Shown: in pieces, positions 17,078 through 29,900 of the stretch | Position numbering within the stretch: position 1 is the stretch's first letter | Layout of the letters: every line of letters begins with the position of its first letter | Program-made: the position numbers and the translations under genes | Notes under the pieces: generated by a model | Told to the model about the DNA's origin: nothing | What the model saw: the letters and a program-made list of their open reading frames with translations, nothing else | Databases searched by the model: none | Assembly: GCF_002213425.1 (NCBI RefSeq) | Contig: NZ_NJGV01000017.1 | Span: forward strand, 39,130 to 103,129 | Reading direction: 5' to 3' | Source: Herbaspirillum aquaticum | GTDB lineage: Bacteria; Pseudomonadota; Gammaproteobacteria; Burkholderiales; Burkholderiaceae_D | Length of the DNA: 64,000 nt

Positions 17078-17809
17078 ATGGCCCGCCTTCCCCGACTCGT
17101 CGTTCCGCACCAGCCGCATCACATCATCCAGCGTGGCCATGATGGCCTGGTCATTTTCCGTGCTGCCGATGATCATCTGGCTTTCCTCGGCTGGCTCAAG
17201 GATGCCGCGCGGCAATTCAAGGTGGCCGTGCATGCCTATGTGCTGATGCCGGATCACCTGCACCTGCTGGCCACCCCGTCCGACGACCAGGGCCTGGCAC
17301 GGATGATGCAATGGATAGGGCGCCACTACGTCCCGTATTTCAACCAGAAGCATGGACGCAGCGGCACGCTGTGGCAGGGGCGCTACCGCGCCACCGTCAT
17401 CGACGCCGAGCTCTACCTGCTGGCCGTATGCCGCTACATCGAGCTCAACCCCGTGCGCAATGGCCTGGCGGCCAGCCCCGGGGAGTATCCGTGGTCCAGC
17501 TACATGCATCACATCGGCGCCAAGCAGGATGGCCTGATTACCGACCATCCCCAATATTGGTCGATTGGCAACACTCCTTTCGACCGCGAGATCGCCTATC
17601 GCCAGCTCACCGAAGAGGGCTTGGCGCGCGCCGAAGTGGAGCGCATCACCGATGCCACGCTCAAGGGTTGGGCGCTGGGCTCGGAGGATTTCAAGCAGGG
17701 GCTGGAGCGCCAGACGCATCGGCGCGTCAGTCCGGCCAAGCGTGGTCGGCCCGCCATCGTTCGCGTGGCGGGCGAGGCGGATGAAGTATCCGCCCGGCAA
17801 GAATCGTAA
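17078..17809 (+). CDS. REP-associated tyrosine transposase (Y1 / IS200-like domain)
   Basis: A 243-residue single-strand DNA transposase of the HUH class. The HxH metal motif is in VLMPDHLHLL (about residue 58-62) and the catalytic Tyr is in the diagnostic CRYIELNPVRNGL. The N-terminus ARLPRLVVPHQPHHIIQRG is typical of RAYTs. These proteins are usually domesticated single-copy genes that act on REP palindromes and do not move as autonomous insertion sequences. The gene is flanked by related inverted repeats and sits between terC and gltB. The C-terminal 60 residues are basic and may bind DNA. Confidence 0.9.
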   Translation: MARLPRLVVPHQPHHIIQRGHDGLVIFRAADDHLAFLGWLKDAARQFKVAVHAYVLMPDHLHLLATPSDDQGLARMMQWIGRHYVPYFNQKHGRSGTLWQGRYRATVIDAELYLLAVCRYIELNPVRNGLAASPGEYPWSSYMHHIGAKQDGLITDHPQYWSIGNTPFDREIAYRQLTEEGLARAEVERITDATLKGWALGSEDFKQGLERQTHRRVSPAKRGRPAIVRVAGEADEVSARQES

Positions 17810-17902
17810 GGTTTCAAAAATAAGTCTTTGCAATCAAGGACTTGAATCTGCATTCCTTTACTCTGTCCCTATTAGAAAAATCCTGAAAATCTTGGGGATT
17901 TA

Positions 17903-17922
17903 AATTGCACTCAGACCCTAAT
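17903..17922 (-). repeat. Right imperfect inverted repeat flanking the RAYT gene
   Basis: Read on the minus strand, this 20-mer begins ATTAGGGTCTGAGTGCA and matches the left repeat at 15 of 20 positions. It ends nine bases before the candidate gltB -35 element. Confidence 0.6.
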
Positions 17923-17930
17923 TATTTTTA

Positions 17931-17959
17931 TTGAACTATTGGGTGCAGTGCACTATTCT
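17931..17959 (+). promoter_or_regulatory. Candidate gltB promoter with palindromic operator in the spacer
   Basis: TTGAAC at 17931-17936 and TATTCT at 17954-17959 are separated by exactly 17 bases. The spacer contains the palindrome GTGCAGTGCAC at 17943-17953, well placed for a repressor or activator dimer. The regulator is not identified. Confidence 0.6.
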
Positions 17960-17994
17960 TCAAATCCTTACTGTCAATGTGGTGGAGTTCCGTT

Positions 17995-22671
<4,677 letters not shown>

Positions 22672-22781
22672 TTTTCAGCCAGGCATCGATCGGACTAATC
22701 AATCAAGCACGCCGGCGGGCGTGGCGCCACCCAGAGTGAGAGCGCAGCCCGCCGCATCCTTAGCGAGAATGTGAGAGGAAA

Positions 22782-24245
22782 ATGGGAAAAGCAACCGGTT
22801 TCATGGAGTACCAGCGCCTGAAAGAGGCCAGCGAGGCACCTGCCGCGCGTACCAAGCATTACAAGGAATTCGTCCTGCACCTCAGCGACGCCGACGCCAA
22901 GATCCAGGGCGCGCGTTGCATGGACTGCGGCATCCCCTTCTGCAACAACGGCTGCCCGGTCAACAACATCATTCCCGACTGGAATGACCTGGTCTATCGC
23001 GGCAACTACAAGGAAGCCCTGGACACCCTGCACCAGACCAACAACTTCCCCGAGTTCACCGGCCGCATCTGCCCGGCACCCTGCGAAGCCGCCTGCACCC
23101 TGGGCATCAACAATGACGCCGTGGGCATCAAGTCGATCGAGCACTTCATCATCGACAAGGGCTGGGAAAACGGCTGGGTCGTGCCGCAACCGGCCGCCAT
23201 CAAGACCGGCAAGAAGGTCGCCGTGGTCGGCTCCGGTCCTGCCGGCCTGGCCGCTGCCCAGCAGCTGGCGCGCGCCGGTCACGACGTGACCGTGTTCGAG
23301 AAGAATGACCGTGTTGGTGGCCTGCTGCGTTATGGCATCCCCGACTTCAAGATGGAAAAGTCGCACATCGACCTGCGCGTGGAACAGATGAAGGCCGAAG
23401 GCGTCACTTTCCGTACCGGTGTGTTCGTCGGCAAGGAGTTCCCCGAGACCGTCAACAACTGGTCCAAGGAAAGCGTCACCCCCGAAGAGCTGAAGAAGGA
23501 ATTCGATGCGGTGGTCATCGCCGGTGGTGCAGAGTCCCCGCGTGACCTGCCGGTGCCGGGCCGCGAACTCAAGGGCGTGCATTTCGCCATGGATTTCCTG
23601 CCGCTGCAGAACAAGGTCAATGCCGGCGACAAGCTCAAGAGCCAGATCATGGCCACCGGCAAGAACGTGGTCGTCATCGGCGGTGGCGACACCGGCTCCG
23701 ATTGCGTCGGTACCTCCAACCGTCATGGTGCTGCCTCGGTGACCCAGTTCGAACTGATGCCGCAACCGCCGGAGTCCGAAAACAAGCCGCTGGTCTGGCC
23801 TTACTGGCCGATCAAGCTGCGCACCTCGTCCTCGCATGAGGAAGGTTGCGCGCGCGACTTCGCAGTGACCACCAAGCGCCTGGAAGGCAAGGGCGGCAAG
23901 GTCGAGAAGCTGATCGCCGCACGTGTCGAGTTCAAGGACGGCAAGATGGTCGAAGTGCCCGATTCGGAATTCGAGATCAAGGCCGACCTGGTGTTGCTGG
24001 CCATGGGCTTCGTCTCGCCGGTGCAGCAGGTGCTGGACGCCTTCGGCGTCGAGAAGGATACGCGCGGCAATGCCAAGGCCACTACCGATGGCGAAGGCTG
24101 CTACAAGACTTCCGTCGACAAGGTCTTTGCTGCCGGCGACATGCGCCGTGGCCAGTCGCTGGTGGTGTGGGCCATTCGCGAAGGCCGCCAGTGCGCACGT
24201 GCGGTGGATGAATTCCTGATGGGGTCCTCGCTGCTGCCACGCTGA
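22782..24245 (+). CDS. gltD: Glutamate synthase (NADPH) small subunit
   Basis: A 487-residue FAD- and NADPH-binding partner of GltB. The N-terminal Cys-rich region (CMDCGIPFC ... CPVNN, and later CPAPCEAAC) binds two 4Fe-4S clusters. [25 protein letters not shown] is the FAD dinucleotide fold and [18 protein letters not shown] the NADPH fold. Electrons pass from NADPH through FAD and the clusters to the FMN of GltB. The ATG follows GAGAGGAAA. A terminator about 95 bases downstream closes the operon. Confidence 0.98.
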   Translation: MGKATGFMEYQRLKEASEAPAARTKHYKEFVLHLSDADAKIQGARCMDCGIPFCNNGCPVNNIIPDWNDLVYRGNYKEALDTLHQTNNFPEFTGRICPAPCEAACTLGINNDAVGIKSIEHFIIDKGWENGWVVPQPAAIKTGKKVAVVGSGPAGLAAAQQLARAGHDVTVFEKNDRVGGLLRYGIPDFKMEKSHIDLRVEQMKAEGVTFRTGVFVGKEFPETVNNWSKESVTPEELKKEFDAVVIAGGAESPRDLPVPGRELKGVHFAMDFLPLQNKVNAGDKLKSQIMATGKNVVVIGGGDTGSDCVGTSNRHGAASVTQFELMPQPPESENKPLVWPYWPIKLRTSSSHEEGCARDFAVTTKRLEGKGGKVEKLIAARVEFKDGKMVEVPDSEFEIKADLVLLAMGFVSPVQQVLDAFGVEKDTRGNAKATTDGEGCYKTSVDKVFAAGDMRRGQSLVVWAIREGRQCARAVDEFLMGSSLLPR

Positions 24246-24338
24246 TCGGCTAATCGGCTAATTGGTATTTCGCGGTAAATGATTTATAAGATTTATATGA
24301 TTTAAGACGTATCACGCAGTTTTCGTTTGACCCTGGAC

Positions 24339-24371
24339 CCGGATCGGCGCAAGCCGGTCCGGTTTTTTTTT
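24339..24371 (+). terminator. Intrinsic terminator of gltBD
   Basis: CCGGATCGGC and GCCGGTCCGG form a 10-bp stem (one G-U pair) on a GCAA tetraloop, followed by nine Ts. Confidence 0.95.
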
Positions 24372-24469
24372 GCGCCGTGCCTGCTTGCATTGCGGCACCC
24401 CATGCCGCGTGGCCGCGCGTGTAAAATGGCCCATCGCCGCACGCCGGCACCATCCCTACGCACATCGCA

Positions 24470-26269
24470 ATGGCAACCCCGATCCGCTACCGCATCACCT
24501 CCCTCGATCCTGCCTCTCACCTCTACGACGTCAGCCTTACCGTGGACAGCCCGGCCGCTGGCGGCCAGGTCTTCTCGCTGCCGGCCTGGATTCCGGGCAG
24601 CTACATGATTCGCGAATTCGGCAAAAACATCGTGCAGCTGCGCGGCGAGTCCAACGGCCGCAAGGTGGCGGTGAAGAAGCTGGACAAGCACACCTGGCAA
24701 GCCGCGCCCTGCAAGGGCGCGCTCACGCTGCACTATCAGGTGTATGCCTGGGACCTGTCGGTGCGCACGGCCCACCTGGACCGCACGCATGGCTTCTTCA
24801 ATGGCACCAGTGTCTTCCTGGCCGCGCATGGTTTCGAGGACGGTGAGCAGGTGGTGGATATCGTCCGTCCGGAAGGGGAGGACTTCAAGCGCTGGCGCGT
24901 GGCAACCGCCATGCCGGAACTCAAGGCCAAGCGCTATGGTTTCGGGACTTACGTTGCACCGAACTACGATGCGCTGATCGATCATCCGGTAGAGATCGGT
25001 GACTTCGCCCTGGCCACGTTCCAGGCGCATGGCGTGCCACATGACGTGGTGATCACTGGTCGGGTGCCCAATCTCGACCTGGCGCGCCTGTGCGATGACT
25101 TGAAGAAGATCTGCGAAGCGCAGATTGCCTTCTTCGAGCCGCGCAGCAAGCGTGCGCCCATGGATCGCTACGTCTTCATGACGCTGGCCGTGGGCGATGG
25201 CTACGGCGGTCTGGAACACCGTGCATCGACTGCGCTGATCTGCTCGCGTGCCGACCTGCCCGTCAAGGGCAAGGCGGAGCAGACCGATGGCTACCGCACT
25301 TACCTGGGCCTGTGCAGCCATGAGTATTTCCACACCTGGAACGTCAAGCGCATCAAGCCCACGGTGTTCGCGCCCTATGATCTGCGCCAGGAAAATTACA
25401 CCTCGCTGCTGTGGCTGTTCGAAGGCTTCACCAGCTATTACGACGATCTGTTCCTGGTCCGTACCGGCGTCATCGATCTCGACAACTACCTCAAGCTGGC
25501 CGGCAAGACCGTCACCGGCGTGCTGCGCGGCAGCGGCCGCAAGAAGCAGAGCGTGGCCGAGTCCAGCTTCGATGCCTGGGTCAAGTATTACCGCCAGGAT
25601 GAAAACGCCAGCAATGCCATCGTCAGCTACTACACCAAGGGCTCGCTGGTAGCGCTGGGACTGGACCTGACCATCCGCATCCAGACCCGTGGCCGCCGCT
25701 CGCTCGATGATGTGATGCGCGGACTGTGGGTACGCTATGGCCGCGACTTCTACGACGGCAAGCAGCAGGGCGTACCGGAAGACGAGATCCTGGCCATCAT
25801 GGAAGAGTTGAGCGGCGCTGACCTCAAGCGTTTCCATGACCGCCACATCCGCGGCACCGAGGACGTGCCGCTGGAGGATCTGCTGCCGGCCTTTGGCGTG
25901 GCCTATGAAGCCAACGTCCCGGCCGATGCCAAGCCCTGGCTCGGCGCGCGCATCGGCAAGGAAGGTGGCGATGCCAAGCTGGCCGCGGTGTATGAGGGTG
26001 GCCCGGCGATGCTGGCGGGGCTGTCGGCGGGCGACAAACTGGTGGCCATCGATGGCCTGCGCGTACCGGCTTCGGGCCCCGACGGCCTGCTGGCACGCTA
26101 TCGCATCAACGACACCGTGCGCATCCACGCCTTCCGCCGTGATGAGCTGATGGAATTCAGCCTCAGGCTCAAGTCCGATACCGCACCGCAGGTCACGCTC
26201 AAGGCGCTGGCCAAGCCGGTGGCGGTGCTGCGCCAGCGCCAGGCATGGCTGACCCTGAAGGGCCGCTGA
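24470..26269 (+). CDS. M61-family glycyl aminopeptidase with C-terminal PDZ domain
   Basis: A 599-residue metallopeptidase. The zinc motif HEYFHTWNVKRIKP (about residues 284-298) with the downstream Glu in LWLFEGFTSYYDD is diagnostic of family M61. The N-terminal 160 residues form the family's beta domain, and a PDZ domain lies at about 485-560 (WLGARIG ... YEGGPAMLAGLSAGDKLVAIDG). No signal peptide is seen, so it is probably cytosolic. Known relatives release N-terminal Gly or Ala; the physiological substrate is unknown. It is monocistronic and convergent with rplY. Confidence 0.93.
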   Translation: MATPIRYRITSLDPASHLYDVSLTVDSPAAGGQVFSLPAWIPGSYMIREFGKNIVQLRGESNGRKVAVKKLDKHTWQAAPCKGALTLHYQVYAWDLSVRTAHLDRTHGFFNGTSVFLAAHGFEDGEQVVDIVRPEGEDFKRWRVATAMPELKAKRYGFGTYVAPNYDALIDHPVEIGDFALATFQAHGVPHDVVITGRVPNLDLARLCDDLKKICEAQIAFFEPRSKRAPMDRYVFMTLAVGDGYGGLEHRASTALICSRADLPVKGKAEQTDGYRTYLGLCSHEYFHTWNVKRIKPTVFAPYDLRQENYTSLLWLFEGFTSYYDDLFLVRTGVIDLDNYLKLAGKTVTGVLRGSGRKKQSVAESSFDAWVKYYRQDENASNAIVSYYTKGSLVALGLDLTIRIQTRGRRSLDDVMRGLWVRYGRDFYDGKQQGVPEDEILAIMEELSGADLKRFHDRHIRGTEDVPLEDLLPAFGVAYEANVPADAKPWLGARIGKEGGDAKLAAVYEGGPAMLAGLSAGDKLVAIDGLRVPASGPDGLLARYRINDTVRIHAFRRDELMEFSLRLKSDTAPQVTLKALAKPVAVLRQRQAWLTLKGR

Positions 26270-26305
26270 TTGGATGCGACGATGCCCGTCGCCATCCCGC
26301 CAGAC

Positions 26306-26344
26306 GAAAAAAAACCCGCCAACGCAAATTGGCGGGTTTTTTCT
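26306..26344. terminator. Bidirectional terminator between the M61 peptidase and rplY
   Basis: AACCCGCCAA and TTGGCGGGTT flank a short loop, with As to the left and Ts to the right, serving both convergent genes. Confidence 0.95.
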
Positions 26345-26362
26345 TGCAGCGGAAAAAGCGAA

Positions 26363-26968
26363 TTACTTGGCTTCTTCAGCGCCGCCAGCAGCTTCACCTT
26401 CAGCGGCCACTTGACCAGCCGGCACGGTGGCGGTGGCGATGGTCAGGTTTTCCTGGGTCACGGCGGTCACGCCGTTGGGCAGCTTCAGGTCAGCCAGGTG
26501 GATCGATTGACCGACGTCCAGCTTGGCCAGGTCGACTTCGATGAACTCAGGCAGGTTCTTCGGCAGGCAGGTCACGTCCAGTTCAGCAGCCACGTGGCTG
26601 ATGATGCCGCCGTGCAGCTTGACGGCCGGCGAGACTTCAGCGTTCACGAAGTGCAGGGGCACCTTGGTGTGCAGCTTCTGGGAAGCATCCACGCGTTGGA
26701 AGTCAACGTGCAGGACCAGTTGCTTGAACGCGTGGACTTGGAAGTCACGCAGCAGCACTTGCTCGACCTTGCCGTCGATTTCCAGGTCCAGGATGGACGA
26801 GTGGAAGGTTTCCTTCTTCAGGGCGTGGTACAGCGCGTTGTGGTCAACAGCGATGTTCAGCGGTGCAGCGGTGCCACCGTAGACGATACCCGGGGTTTGA
26901 CCCGCGCGACGCAGGCGGCGGCTCGCTCCGGTGCCCTGTTCATTACGCGGAAAGGCGATGACTTTCAT
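26363..26968 (-). CDS. rplY: 50S ribosomal protein bL25 (Ctc/TL5 long form)
   Basis: A 201-residue 5S rRNA-binding protein of the long CTC type, with an N-terminal L25 RNA-binding domain (1-95) and a C-terminal beta domain (about 100-180). The start [31 protein letters not shown] is characteristic. An Ala/Glu-rich tail ends the protein. It follows prs on the same strand with a terminator-like hairpin in between. In many Burkholderiales pth comes next, but here the gene ends at a terminator and pth is absent. Confidence 0.96.
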   Translation of the reverse strand: MKVIAFPRNEQGTGASRRLRRAGQTPGIVYGGTAAPLNIAVDHNALYHALKKETFHSSILDLEIDGKVEQVLLRDFQVHAFKQLVLHVDFQRVDASQKLHTKVPLHFVNAEVSPAVKLHGGIISHVAAELDVTCLPKNLPEFIEVDLAKLDVGQSIHLADLKLPNGVTAVTQENLTIATATVPAGQVAAEGEAAGGAEEAK

Positions 26969-27060
26969 GTGATAACTCCAATGTTGGCGGGGCTCGTCGT
27001 GGAATCATTCCATGGACGGTTGCCCCGTGAGATAAATATTCCCCGCGACCAGGGAATACG

Positions 27061-27094
27061 AAAAAACCTCGCTACGAAAAAACGCAGCGAGGCG
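27061..27094 (-). terminator. Intrinsic terminator of prs
   Basis: On the minus strand CCTCGCTGCG pairs with CGTAGCGAGG, followed by six Ts. It lies between prs and rplY and probably only attenuates read-through. Confidence 0.85.
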
Positions 27095-27105
27095 AATGCA
27101 AAATC

Positions 27106-28056
27106 TTATTCAGCAAACAGCGACATCACCGAGTCACCCTTGGTGATGCGCTTGAAGGTCTCGGCCAGCAGGTCGGCGCAGGTCAGCTGACGTACCTTCG
27201 GGCAGCCGCGTGCAGCAGGCGACAGCGGGATGGTGTCGGTAACGACCAGTTCATCCAGCGGCGAATTGGCGATGCGATCGATGGCCGGACCCGACAGCAC
27301 CGGGTGCGTACAGTAAGCCACGACCTTCTTGGCGCCACGTTCCTTCAACACTTCAGCTGCCTTGGTCAGGGTGCCGGCGGTATCGACCATGTCATCCATG
27401 ATGACGCAGTTGCGGCCTTCGACTTCACCGATGATGTTCATCACTTCGGAGACGTTGGCCTTCGGACGGCGCTTGTCGATGATGGCCAGGTCGCAGTTCA
27501 GGCGCTTGGCCAGCGCACGGGCGCGCACCACGCCGCCGACGTCGGGCGACACGACCAGCAGGTCGTCGTAGTTCTTGTTGACCAGGTCACCCAGCAGGAT
27601 AGGCGAGGCGTAGATGTTGTCCACCGGAATATCGAAGAAACCCTGGATCTGGTCTGCGTGCAGATCCATGATCAGGACGCGTTCGACGCCGGCTTCCTGC
27701 AGCATGTTGGCCACGACCTTGGCCGAGATGGCCACGCGCGCCGAACGCGGGCGGCGGTCCTGGCGGGCATAGCCGAAGTAGGGGATGGCGGCGGTGATGC
27801 GACCGGCCGATGCGCGCTTCAAGGCATCGACCATGATCATGATTTCCATCAGGTTGTCATTGGTCGGTGCGCAGGTGGACTGCAGCACGAAGACGTCCTT
27901 GCCGCGAACGTTTTCATTGATCTCGACCATGACTTCGCCGTCGGAGAACTTGGAAACGTTGGCCTTGCCCAGCGGGATACCGAGTTTCTCAGCGACGCCG
28001 CGCGCCAGTTCGGGGTTGGCGTTGCCCGTAAAAACCATCAGGTTCTCAAGTGCCAT
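27106..28056 (-). CDS. prs: Ribose-phosphate pyrophosphokinase (PRPP synthetase)
   Basis: A 316-residue cytosolic enzyme making PRPP from ribose 5-phosphate and ATP, feeding purine, pyrimidine, histidine, tryptophan and NAD synthesis. The ATP-binding flexible loop [21 protein letters not shown] and the PRPP-binding signature [18 protein letters not shown] are intact. The ATG at 28056 has AGGGA seven bases upstream; an earlier alternative start is not supported. It sits in the common betaproteobacterial order ispE, tRNA-Gln, prs, rplY. Substrate ribose 5-phosphate is also produced by amn upstream in the window. Confidence 0.97.
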   Translation of the reverse strand: MALENLMVFTGNANPELARGVAEKLGIPLGKANVSKFSDGEVMVEINENVRGKDVFVLQSTCAPTNDNLMEIMIMVDALKRASAGRITAAIPYFGYARQDRRPRSARVAISAKVVANMLQEAGVERVLIMDLHADQIQGFFDIPVDNIYASPILLGDLVNKNYDDLLVVSPDVGGVVRARALAKRLNCDLAIIDKRRPKANVSEVMNIIGEVEGRNCVIMDDMVDTAGTLTKAAEVLKERGAKKVVAYCTHPVLSGPAIDRIANSPLDELVVTDTIPLSPAARGCPKVRQLTCADLLAETFKRITKGDSVMSLFAE

Positions 28057-28187
28057 GTGGGTATCCCTGGAATGCAATCGTTAAAAAGTCGAAAAGCCGA
28101 CAATGCTTGACTTGTTCGGTCTCACATTGACGGCTTATTTTTCTGACTGGACCCGGGCCTGATCAAACAAGGCCTGTCCGAATTAAA

Positions 28188-28264
28188 TGGCAGGGGAACA
28201 AGGATTCGAACCTTGGAATGCCGGAATCAAAATCCGGTGCCTTAACCAGCTTGGCGATTCCCCT
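28188..28264 (-). tRNA. tRNA-Gln (anticodon TTG)
   Basis: A 77-base cloverleaf on the minus strand. Acceptor arms AGGGGAA and TTCCCCT are followed by G and an encoded CCA. The anticodon stem CCGGA/TCCGG closes the loop TTTTGAT, anticodon TTG. Its place between ispE and prs is conserved in betaproteobacteria. Confidence 0.97.
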
Positions 28265-28343
28265 ACGCAACTTGCTGTTTGCCGTGTCGGCGCGCTCATC
28301 TTCAGGCGCTGCGTCTTCGTCAAACCAATTCTCTAACTCTCTC

Positions 28344-29213
28344 TTACGACTGCACTAAATGGGCGAGAGGATGTTCCTGCATCGCTTTGGCTTTCCAGCC
28401 GATCCAGCGCGAAGGCAATTGCTTGAGCACTTCGTCTGCCTGATGTTCGTGTTCGAATGCACAAAACACACAGGCGCCAGATCCGGTCATCCTCGCACTC
28501 CCGAATTTGCCCAGCCACTCGACTGCTGCTGCCACTTCGGGGAAATGTGCGGTTGCCACCATTTCCAGATCGTTTTTCCCGAAGCTGGAAGCAACTTGTT
28601 TCGTCGCATCAGGAAAGTCCGTTATTCTGACGGGTTGCGTATCCCTTGTCAACAACTTTGATGAAAAAATTATTGAAGTTGGAACAGATACGCCCGGCTC
28701 GATCACTACATACCAGCACTCGGCGGTCTGCAGTACCGACAATTCTTCACCCACACCTTCGGCGAATGCATTGCGGCCGAACAGGAAGAAGGGAACATCC
28801 GCACCCAGCTTCAGGCCCATCTCCATCAGCGAGGCGCGATTGTAGCCGCATTTCCATAAATGATTCAAGACCAATAATGTCGTTGCCGCGTCCGACGAGC
28901 CGCCACCGACTCCGCCGCCCATGGGCAGTACCTTGTGCACCGTGATGTCGGCACCCAGCTGCATCTGGCCGCTGGCCTGGCGCAGCAGGTGCGCGGCGCG
29001 GATCACCAGGTCCGATTCCGCGGGCACGCCGGGGACCTCGTTGGTGCGGCGGATCTGTCCATCCTCGCGCAGGGCAAAGTCGAGCGTGTCGCAGCGGTCG
29101 ATGAGCTGGAACGCCGATTGCAGCAGGTGATAGCCATCCGGACGGCGGCCGGTCACGTGCAGGAACAGGTTCAGCTTGGCCGGTGCCGGGCAGGCGGTGA
29201 GGGTGGTGGTCAT
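28344..29213 (-). CDS. ispE: 4-diphosphocytidyl-2-C-methyl-D-erythritol kinase
   Basis: A 289-residue GHMP-family kinase in the MEP pathway, phosphorylating CDP-methylerythritol for isoprenoid synthesis. The N-terminus [22 protein letters not shown] holds the substrate Lys and the family signature; the ATP loop is [18 protein letters not shown]. The C-terminal [16 protein letters not shown] is the third GHMP motif. It follows lolB after 63 bases on the same strand. The stretch 28560-28700 is distinctly AT-richer than the rest, with less typical codons, but the frame is intact. Confidence 0.97.
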   Translation of the reverse strand: MTTTLTACPAPAKLNLFLHVTGRRPDGYHLLQSAFQLIDRCDTLDFALREDGQIRRTNEVPGVPAESDLVIRAAHLLRQASGQMQLGADITVHKVLPMGGGVGGGSSDAATTLLVLNHLWKCGYNRASLMEMGLKLGADVPFFLFGRNAFAEGVGEELSVLQTAECWYVVIEPGVSVPTSIIFSSKLLTRDTQPVRITDFPDATKQVASSFGKNDLEMVATAHFPEVAAAVEWLGKFGSARMTGSGACVFCAFEHEHQADEVLKQLPSRWIGWKAKAMQEHPLAHLVQS

Positions 29214-29276
29214 GCGCAGTACGGATTGTTCAGTGGTGGTTCAAACGAGGTGCAGGTCTAGCCCTCGGGGCTGGCA

Positions 29277-29900
29277 TCAAGGCTTCTTCCAGCCATCGAT
29301 GGCGATGCGGATCGCCACCTTGCCGGCCTGCGTCGTGCTGCGGGTAAGGTCGATGCGCTTGGGGCGCGCCTGGCCGCTGGCGGCATCGTTCTCCCAGTTG
29401 GCATAGGTCACGCGCCAGCCATCGCGGGTGGTGAAGCTGGCATCGTTCTCGCCAGTCTTGGCCACGAAGGGCTTGCCGCTGGCATCGATGCCGCTGCCCT
29501 GCAGCCACTGGCGCATGCCCGAGACCGGCAGCGGCCAGCCCAGCGATTGCGCGGCCAGGGCGTCCACGTCGGCTGCCACCTGCGGCGCGCGGCCTGACTG
29601 CACCAGCGTGGCGATACCGGGCTTGACGTTGATGGTCGCCACCGTCTGCCCCAAGGGCGAGAACATGTCCAGGTTCAACTCTTGCGCAGTCTGCTTCCAG
29701 AAGAAGCTGCCGTGCAAGGATTGCGGGCGGTCATCCTGCTCATACTGCACCGAGATGCGGCCATCGATCTCGATGCTGGACTGGTAAGCCGGGGCGGTGG
29801 TGTCCGGTGCCACCGCATCCTGCGACACCGTGGCGCAACCGCCGAGCAGGGCGGCCAGGCAGAGGGCGGCGGCCCCCGGAAAAGCGCGTGTTTTGCTCAT
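29277..29900 (-). CDS. lolB: Outer-membrane lipoprotein LolB
   Basis: A 207-residue lipoprotein that receives other lipoproteins from LolA and inserts them in the outer membrane. The signal peptide ends in the lipobox LGGC with Cys22 as the lipidated residue. The downstream fold has the family's GRISVQYE and SFFWKQTAQELNLDMFSPLGQT segments. Its ATG overlaps the stop of the upstream TPR gene (ATGA), so the two are translationally coupled, and ispE follows. The cluster TPR-lolB-ispE is standard in betaproteobacteria. Confidence 0.95.
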   Translation of the reverse strand: MSKTRAFPGAAALCLAALLGGCATVSQDAVAPDTTAPAYQSSIEIDGRISVQYEQDDRPQSLHGSFFWKQTAQELNLDMFSPLGQTVATINVKPGIATLVQSGRAPQVAADVDALAAQSLGWPLPVSGMRQWLQGSGIDASGKPFVAKTGENDASFTTRDGWRVTYANWENDAASGQARPKRIDLTRSTTQAGKVAIRIAIDGWKKP

